This document shows, piece after piece, positions 32,656 through 36,673 of a stretch of 36,673 nucleotides of DNA. The DNA comes from JBFGCM01 sp041581135. GTDB taxonomy: Bacteria > Actinomycetota > Acidimicrobiia > Spongiisociales > UBA5794. Location: positions 1 to 36,673 of the forward strand of contig JBFGCM010000026.1 in NCBI GenBank assembly GCA_041581135.1, given 5' to 3'. The position numbers and the translations under genes were made by a program. The notes beneath the pieces were generated by a model. The model saw only the letters and a program-made list of their open reading frames with translations, made no database searches and was not told the origin of the DNA. Positions within the stretch are counted from its first letter, which is position 1. The number at the start of each line of letters is the position of its first letter.

Positions 32656-33426
32656 ATGCACGTAGCCGGCTCCGTGGCCGTGGTCAGCGGCGGCGCCTCA
32701 GGCCTCGGTCAGGGCACCGTGCGTCGCTTGCTGGCCGATGGGGCGCGAATCGGCATCATCGACCTGCCTTCGTCGCAGGGTGCGGCGTTGGCAGAGGAGC
32801 TGGGTGGTGACGTCGTGTTCGCTCCCGCCGACGTCCGTTCCGGCGCCGATGTCGAGCAGGCGGTGGCGCACATCGCGGAGACGTTCGGCCGGGTCGACGT
32901 GAACGTGAATGCCGCCGGCATCGCCACGGCGCAACGGGTCCTTGCTCGAGACGGCACGCCGCACTCGCTCGATCTGTTCCAGGCCACCGTCGAGGTCAAC
33001 CTGATAGGAGCGTTCAACGTGCTGCGCTGGTCAGTTCACCACATGGCGAACAACGAGCCCGGCACCGATGGCGAGCGGGGCCTCGTCGTGAACGTTGCGT
33101 CGATCGCGGGATACGAGGGACAGGTAGGTCAGGCCGCCTACTCCGCCAGCAAGGGCGGCATCATCGGCATGACGCTTCCCATCGCCAGAGATCTGGCGCC
33201 GGTAGGGATCCGCGTGATGACGATCGCTCCCGGCATCATGGACACCCCGATGATGGCGGGGGCGCCACCGGAGCTCCGCGAGCGTCTGCTGGCGACGCAC
33301 TTGTTCCCCAACCGGTTCGGCACCGCCGACGACTTTGCTCGGCTCGTCATCCACTTCATGGAGAACACGCTGCTGAACGGTGAGGTCGTTCGACTCGATG
33401 CCGGGGGGCGCCTCCCTCCGAAGTAG
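32656..33426 (+). CDS. SDR-family 3-hydroxyacyl-CoA dehydrogenase (type II, HSD17B10-like)
   Basis: NAD-dependent short-chain dehydrogenase, 256 residues. Cofactor motif GGASGLG (12-18), NAAG (85-88), catalytic Ser149, Tyr162 and Lys166 in NVASIAGYEGQVGQAAYSASK, then GMTLPIARDLAPVGIRVMTIAPGIMDTPMM. This block is typical of type II 3-hydroxyacyl-CoA dehydrogenases, which oxidise 3-hydroxyacyl-CoA in fatty-acid or branched-chain breakdown. The start lies 10 nt after the HAD stop with GAGAGGC between. A second, unrelated 3-hydroxyacyl-CoA dehydrogenase follows 50 bp later, which supports a lipid-degradation role. Confidence 0.92.
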   Translation: MHVAGSVAVVSGGASGLGQGTVRRLLADGARIGIIDLPSSQGAALAEELGGDVVFAPADVRSGADVEQAVAHIAETFGRVDVNVNAAGIATAQRVLARDGTPHSLDLFQATVEVNLIGAFNVLRWSVHHMANNEPGTDGERGLVVNVASIAGYEGQVGQAAYSASKGGIIGMTLPIARDLAPVGIRVMTIAPGIMDTPMMAGAPPELRERLLATHLFPNRFGTADDFARLVIHFMENTLLNGEVVRLDAGGRLPPK

Positions 33427-33476
33427 GCCCCCGGCGCGGCGACTACGCTCGCTCCCTTGCTCGAAGAGGAGGCGAC

Positions 33477-34331
33477 GTGGAACGGATCGGGATTGTCGGC
33501 GGCGGCCAGATGGGATCGGGGATCGCCGAGGTGTGCGCCAAGGCGGGCAGCGACGTCGTGGTCGTCGACGTGTCCCCCGAGGTGACGGCGGCGTCCCAGT
33601 CCAAGATCGAGAAGTCGCTGGCCAAGGCGGTCGAGCGGGGCAAGCTCGAAGAGACCGCCCGAGACGAAGCACTTGGCCGGCTTCGCTTCGGCACGGACCT
33701 CGCCGCCTTGGCCGACCGGCAGATGGTGGTCGAGGCCATCGTGGAGGACGAGGTCCTCAAGGCGGAGACCTTCGCCAAGCTCGACGCCATCGTCACCGAC
33801 CCGGACGCCATCCTGGCCACCAACACGTCGAGCATTCCCATCATCCGGATAGCCAGGGCTACCGCCCGTCCCGAATCTGTGATCGGCCTGCACTTCTTCA
33901 ACCCGGCGCCGGTGATGCCCCTCGTCGAAGTCGTGTACTCCATCCTGTCGGACGAGACGGTGGTGGAACGCGCCGCGGCATTCGTGGGCGACACGCTCGG
34001 CAAGACGGTGGTGCGTACCGGCGACCGTGCCGGCTTCATCGTGAACGCGTTGCTCGTGCCTTACATGGTGGACGCCATGCGGATGCTCGAGTCCGGCTAC
34101 GCCACCGCCGAAGAGATCGACGCCGCCATGACTGCCGGCGCCGGGTACCCGATGGGACCATTCACCCTCGCCGACCTCATCGGCAACGACACGATGCTCG
34201 CCGTCGCCGAGACGCTCTACGAAGAGTTCCGTGAGCCTCGCCATGCCCCTCCTCCGCTGCTCAAGCGCATGGTCGAGGCGGGGTTGTTGGGCCGGAAGTC
34301 GGGTCGGGGATTCTACGACTACCGCGATTGA
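33477..34331 (+). CDS. 3-hydroxybutyryl-CoA / 3-hydroxyacyl-CoA dehydrogenase (FadB2-like)
   Basis: NAD(P)-dependent oxidation of 3-hydroxyacyl-CoA, or reduction of acetoacetyl-CoA. 284 residues, standard for the monofunctional enzyme. N-terminal Rossmann domain IGIVGGGQMGSGIAEV (4-19), TNTSSIPI, catalytic His139 with Glu151 in GLHFFNPAPVMPLVEVV, and the C-terminal all-helical domain with GDRAGFIVNALLVPYMVDAM and GLLGRKSGRGFYDY. GTG start at 33477 with GAGGAGG (33466-33472) directly upstream; TACGCT at 33443-33448 may be its own -10 box. It ends 9 bp from the convergent thioredoxin-like gene. Confidence 0.95.
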   Translation: MERIGIVGGGQMGSGIAEVCAKAGSDVVVVDVSPEVTAASQSKIEKSLAKAVERGKLEETARDEALGRLRFGTDLAALADRQMVVEAIVEDEVLKAETFAKLDAIVTDPDAILATNTSSIPIIRIARATARPESVIGLHFFNPAPVMPLVEVVYSILSDETVVERAAAFVGDTLGKTVVRTGDRAGFIVNALLVPYMVDAMRMLESGYATAEEIDAAMTAGAGYPMGPFTLADLIGNDTMLAVAETLYEEFREPRHAPPPLLKRMVEAGLLGRKSGRGFYDYRD

Positions 34332-34340
34332 CCGCTCGGC

Positions 34341-34763
34341 TCAGGCGGGCGTCGCTCCGTTGCCCTCGAGCACACGCACCAGTTGGTCCTTCTTGACCAA
34401 GCCGTGAGCGCGCCAGCGCGCCTGAGGTCCCCCGGGCTTGGTGGTGGTCTTCTTCTTCGACTTGCGTTGTGACTTGGAGGACTTCTTCTGGGGCGCACTG
34501 CCGATGAGCACGAACGTGGGGGTGGAGCGTACGTTGAACGCCTGAGCGGCGCCCGGCACCTTGGTCACATCGATCTTCACGACATGGGCGGTGTCGGGGT
34601 ATTCGGCCGCCAACTCGTTGATGACCCCGTCCATGACCTTGCACGGGGCGCAGTTGGTCTGAAAGAAGTCGATGAGCACCGGCTTGCCCGAGGCGACAAG
34701 CGGCTCGAGCTCATTGAGGTCGTACAGCTTGATCGGCTTCTGCTTCTTCGAAAAGAGTCCCAC
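34341..34763 (-). CDS. Thioredoxin-like protein with a Lys/Ser-rich insert
   Basis: 140-residue thioredoxin-fold protein, no signal peptide. Active site CAPC (Cys38, Cys41) in place of the usual CGPC; cis-Pro at 82 in RSTPTFVLIG. Between the last strand and the final helix is a strongly basic insert of about 25 residues (SAPQKKSSKSQRKSKKKTTTK, about 89-109), absent from normal thioredoxins (about 105 residues). The end (HGLVKKDQLVRVLEG) resembles the final thioredoxin helix. It should be a dithiol oxidoreductase; the insert may direct it to nucleic acid or membrane. GTG start with GGAGA upstream. It lies 57 bp after uppP on the same strand. Confidence 0.88.
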   Translation of the reverse strand: MGLFSKKQKPIKLYDLNELEPLVASGKPVLIDFFQTNCAPCKVMDGVINELAAEYPDTAHVVKIDVTKVPGAAQAFNVRSTPTFVLIGSAPQKKSSKSQRKSKKKTTTKPGGPQARWRAHGLVKKDQLVRVLEGNGATPA

Positions 34764-34820
34764 GCGTTCTCCTGGTTCAGCGGTGCAACCCCGAGCAGGG
34801 TCAGGATATGCCCGGCTGGA

Positions 34821-35573
34821 TCACAACAACACCAATGCGAGGCTGCCTGCGGCCAGGCAGTAGATCCCGAAGGGGGCCAAACCAACGCTCGCCAGTAGCC
34901 GCAGGAGCACGGCGATGGCGAGGTAGCCGGACACGAACGCCACCGCCATCCCAATGAGCAGGTCGGTGTCGAACCCGGCACCGATGAGGTCCGGCAGGCT
35001 GAGCAGCCCGGCGCCGGCAATGGCGGGGACGCCGAGCAGGAACGAGAAGCGCGCGGCATCGACCCGGTCGATCTTGCGCCCCAGGCCGGCGACGATGGTG
35101 GCCCCGGAGCGTGAGACCCCGGGGATGAGGGCGATGGCTTGGGCAATCCCAACAGTGAGGCTGTCCGGAGCCGTGACGTCTTCGACCTTCTTGTCCCCGA
35201 TGCCGAAGTAGCGGGCGGCGAGCAATGCGATCCCGGTGGCGAGCAGGGCCCCGGCAACCAAGCGGGGATCGCTGATCGCCTCGTCGATGGCGTCGGCGAA
35301 CAGCAGGCCGATGGTGGCGGCGGGCACGGTGCCCAGCACGACCAGGAGCGCCAGCCTGCGACCGGCGCCTCGGAACCGCACCATACGGACGACATCGGAG
35401 CGGAAGTAGAGCACGACGGCGAGCAGCGTCCCCAGATGCAGGACGGCCGAGGTCGCCAGGTCGGGACCTGGGCGCCCCAGCAACTCGGGCACCAGCACCA
35501 GGTGGCCGCTCGAGGAGATGGGGAGGAACTCGGTGAGTCCCTGGATGAGGCCCCAGAGGGCCGCGTCGAACAT
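34821..35573 (-). CDS. uppP: Undecaprenyl-diphosphate phosphatase UppP (BacA)
   Basis: Dephosphorylates undecaprenyl diphosphate to recycle the lipid carrier of cell-wall synthesis; also lowers bacitracin sensitivity. 250 residues, about eight membrane helices. Both signature motifs are present: GLTEFLPISSSGHL at 12-25 (catalytic Glu and His) and PGVSRSGATI at about 154-163. ATG 35573; on the minus strand TAACCT ends 10 nt before it, so it may have its own short-leader promoter in the 24-bp gap to the SAF-domain gene, which is read in the same direction. Confidence 0.96.
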   Translation of the reverse strand: MFDAALWGLIQGLTEFLPISSSGHLVLVPELLGRPGPDLATSAVLHLGTLLAVVLYFRSDVVRMVRFRGAGRRLALLVVLGTVPAATIGLLFADAIDEAISDPRLVAGALLATGIALLAARYFGIGDKKVEDVTAPDSLTVGIAQAIALIPGVSRSGATIVAGLGRKIDRVDAARFSFLLGVPAIAGAGLLSLPDLIGAGFDTDLLIGMAVAFVSGYLAIAVLLRLLASVGLAPFGIYCLAAGSLALVLL

Positions 35574-35597
35574 ACGGCCGGGGAGGTTACCCCAGGC

Positions 35598-36104
35598 TCA
35601 CGGTTGTACCAGCACCACCAAGTCTCCACCACGAACCGCATCCGCCACTGCGGTGGCGGCGTCACCCGGTACGCCGACCAGGCCTTCGGGCTCGAACGCG
35701 AGCGGATCATCCGCCGCCGGTGTCACCACGATGCCCTGGACGGCTTGCCCGTCGACGACCAGCATGACTGCGTCGCCGACGCCAGCCGCCGCGGGCACGG
35801 GGACGGCCACGGCCCACCACCCGGCCGGCAGCGTGCCCGCCGATCCGAGGGACGACGGCAGCAGCGGCTCACCCGCGGCGATGTCGTGCGCCGCCACCAT
35901 CACCAGCCCGGCGACGCTGGGAAGGGTGTCTACCGGGACCGGTCGCCACTCGACCGCAGTGATCGGCTGGCCGGCGACGACCGATTCGACGGCGAACGGG
36001 TGCGCAACGGTGGCTTCGGGCCACAGCTCGACGGCGAACGCAGCAGCAAGGATCGTCCCCGCCGCCAGCCAGCGCAGGTAGGGAGGTCGGCTGAACCAGA
36101 ACAC
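35598..36104 (-). CDS. SAF-domain membrane-anchored protein
   Basis: 168 residues: one N-terminal membrane helix (LRWLAAGTILAAAFAVELW), then an outside domain resembling SAF/CpaB (antifreeze-like beta-clip): RPVPVDTLPSVAGLVMVAAHDIAAGEPLLPSSLG is the typical 'introduce by choice then make available' beta-clip segment, followed by strands VAVPVPAAAGVGDAVMLVV. CpaB-like SAF proteins take part in Flp pilus assembly, and a lone Flp pilin lies 11 kb away, but the link is only suggestive. GTG start at 36104 after a leaderless-type -10 box (TACCGT). Confidence 0.75.
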   Translation of the reverse strand: MFWFSRPPYLRWLAAGTILAAAFAVELWPEATVAHPFAVESVVAGQPITAVEWRPVPVDTLPSVAGLVMVAAHDIAAGEPLLPSSLGSAGTLPAGWWAVAVPVPAAAGVGDAVMLVVDGQAVQGIVVTPAADDPLAFEPEGLVGVPGDAATAVADAVRGGDLVVLVQP

Positions 36105-36110
36105 GCCGAC

Positions 36111-36116
36111 ACGGTA
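36111..36116 (-). promoter_or_regulatory. -10 box of a leaderless promoter for the SAF-domain gene
   Basis: Minus-strand TACCGT ends 6 nt before the GTG start; no ribosome-binding site lies between. Confidence 0.4.
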
Positions 36117-36238
36117 TCCGGCGCCGCCCCCGGGTTGAAGGGGTTCGGAAACCGCCGACCCCGGTGGCTACGTATACACGTTGCCGAGCGCAAGCAGGGG
36201 GCGGGGGCCAAGTCGCCGGCGCCAGGGGCGTGCGTGTC

Positions 36239-36298
36239 GCTCGGTCGGTTTCGAGCTCTGTTCGAGCTCGAAGACGTCCTGCGATGGAGCCCGCACTT
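36239..36298. repeat. Repeat A, copy 1
   Basis: 60-bp unit matching 36360-36419 with two mismatches, offset 121 bp. It contains a 9-bp perfect hairpin: TTCGAGCTC, loop TGTTC, GAGCTCGAA (36250-36272). Confidence 0.85.
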
Positions 36299-36359
36299 GT
36301 TGGCGCGTTCGATTCGGAGATGGGTGGGCGTGGCTCGTCGAGGGTGCGTGACGATGAGG

Positions 36360-36419
36360 GCTCGGTCGGTTTCGAGCTCTGTTCGAGCTCGAAGACCTCC
36401 TTCGATGGAGCCCGCACTT
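36360..36419. repeat. Repeat A, copy 2
   Basis: Second 60-bp unit with the same GAGCTC-centred hairpin. It runs into a further hairpin, GCCCGCAC-TTC-GTGCGGGC (36410-36428), of which copy 1 keeps only the left arm. Confidence 0.85.
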
Positions 36420-36440
36420 CGTGCGGGCACTGATTCGTAC

Positions 36441-36533
36441 CTCCCCGCTTCCCTCCCTCACCCGAAGGTGAGCCGGTCGTGGAGTCGTGGGCCTGGTGAG
36501 GCCCCGCCTTCGTTTGGGGACCCGAGAGAAGAC
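36441..36533. repeat. Repeat B, copy 1
   Basis: 93-bp unit identical to 36581-36673 (offset exactly 140 bp). Contains stems CTCACC-CGAA-GGTGAG and GGGCCT-GGTG-AGGCCC. Confidence 0.9.
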
Positions 36534-36534
36534 G

Positions 36535-36565
36535 CTCCCCGCTTCCCTCTCTCACCCGAAGGTGA
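36535..36565. repeat. Repeat B, partial copy
   Basis: The first 31 bp of the B unit with one mismatch near the middle and one at the last position, ending in the CACC-CGAA-GGTG hairpin, placed between the two long copies. Confidence 0.8.
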
Positions 36566-36580
36566 TGCCGAAAGAAAACC

Positions 36581-36673
36581 CTCCCCGCTTCCCTCCCTCA
36601 CCCGAAGGTGAGCCGGTCGTGGAGTCGTGGGCCTGGTGAGGCCCCGCCTTCGTTTGGGGACCCGAGAGAAGAC
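36581..36673. repeat. Repeat B, copy 2, cut by the window end
   Basis: Identical to 36441-36533 over all 93 bp visible. The array continues outside the window, so its full length and copy number are unknown. Confidence 0.9.

Larger units (their letters stand above)
36105..36673. other. Gene-free repeat region at the window edge
   Basis: 569 bp with no credible gene. Apart from the promoter of the SAF-domain gene it is made of two families of direct repeats with internal palindromes, listed separately. Frames open in several registers here (for example those reading FELEQSSKPTE twice) follow the repeat units and have no start signals or known domains. Confidence 0.7.

Noticed and set aside
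31260..32657. 465-residue minus-strand open frame
   Set aside because: Shadow of the hypothetical and HAD genes on the plus strand; His/Val/Arg-rich composition typical of antisense frames in GC-rich DNA and no recognisable domain.
36168..36555. Several frames encoding FELEQSSKPTE at the right edge
   Set aside because: They follow the repeat units in different frames, lack start signals and resemble no protein family I know.
36239..36673. CRISPR array
   Set aside because: Units of 60 and 93 bp, only two or three copies, spacing and spacer lengths unlike CRISPR, and no cas genes.

Overview
This is ordinary chromosomal DNA of a high-GC Gram-positive bacterium. The gene content points to the Actinomycetota, most likely the class Acidimicrobiia. 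The reasons are the clpC / radA-disA-carD-yacL-ispF / cysS-rlmB backbone, a DUF3263 protein, an LppM-like lipoprotein, Thr/Pro-rich linkers after lipoprotein and membrane anchors, frequent GTG/TTG starts, and many TANNNT boxes 6-11 nt before a start codon (leaderless promoters). The class assignment is an inference; no rRNA is present. I see no transposase, integrase, phage gene or CRISPR array.

Region by region. 1-7450: the 3' part of clpC, then a four-gene BMP-type ABC importer operon for nucleosides or similar ligands (lipoprotein, double ATPase, two permeases) with a VOC/glyoxalase gene at its end. 7475-16410: a minus-strand zinc-ribbon/discoidin membrane protein, then the conserved housekeeping block radA, disA, carD, a YacL-like PIN-TRAM gene, ispF, cysS, rlmB and tRNA-Thr, with a glycerophosphodiesterase gene on the opposite strand between ispF and cysS. 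ispD, usually beside ispF, is absent. The CarD protein carries a histone-H1-like basic tail of about 110 residues at its N-terminus.

16411-16827 is gene-free and holds hairpins plus two further copies, one exact and one degenerate, of the 3' end of tRNA-Thr. 16828-22614: DUF3263 protein, AI-2E-family permease, a CvpA-CAP fusion, an LppM-like lipoprotein, an unrecognised protein with a receiver-like C-terminus, and a GH13 alpha-glucosidase. 22760-28351: a secreted 5'-nucleotidase relative with an altered metal site, tRNA-Arg, a lone Flp-type pilin, a CPA1 cation/proton antiporter, and a two-gene unit of NYN-LOTUS RNA-binding nuclease plus PlsC acyltransferase.

28370-36104: an RRM protein and a CtpE-like P-type ATPase on the minus strand; a plus-strand run of hypothetical protein, HAD phosphatase, SDR dehydrogenase and 3-hydroxyacyl-CoA dehydrogenase (fatty-acid metabolism), preceded by a promoter with a palindrome over its -10 box; then a minus-strand group of SAF-domain protein, UppP and a thioredoxin-like protein. 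36105-36673 is gene-free and filled with direct repeats and hairpins that continue past the window end.
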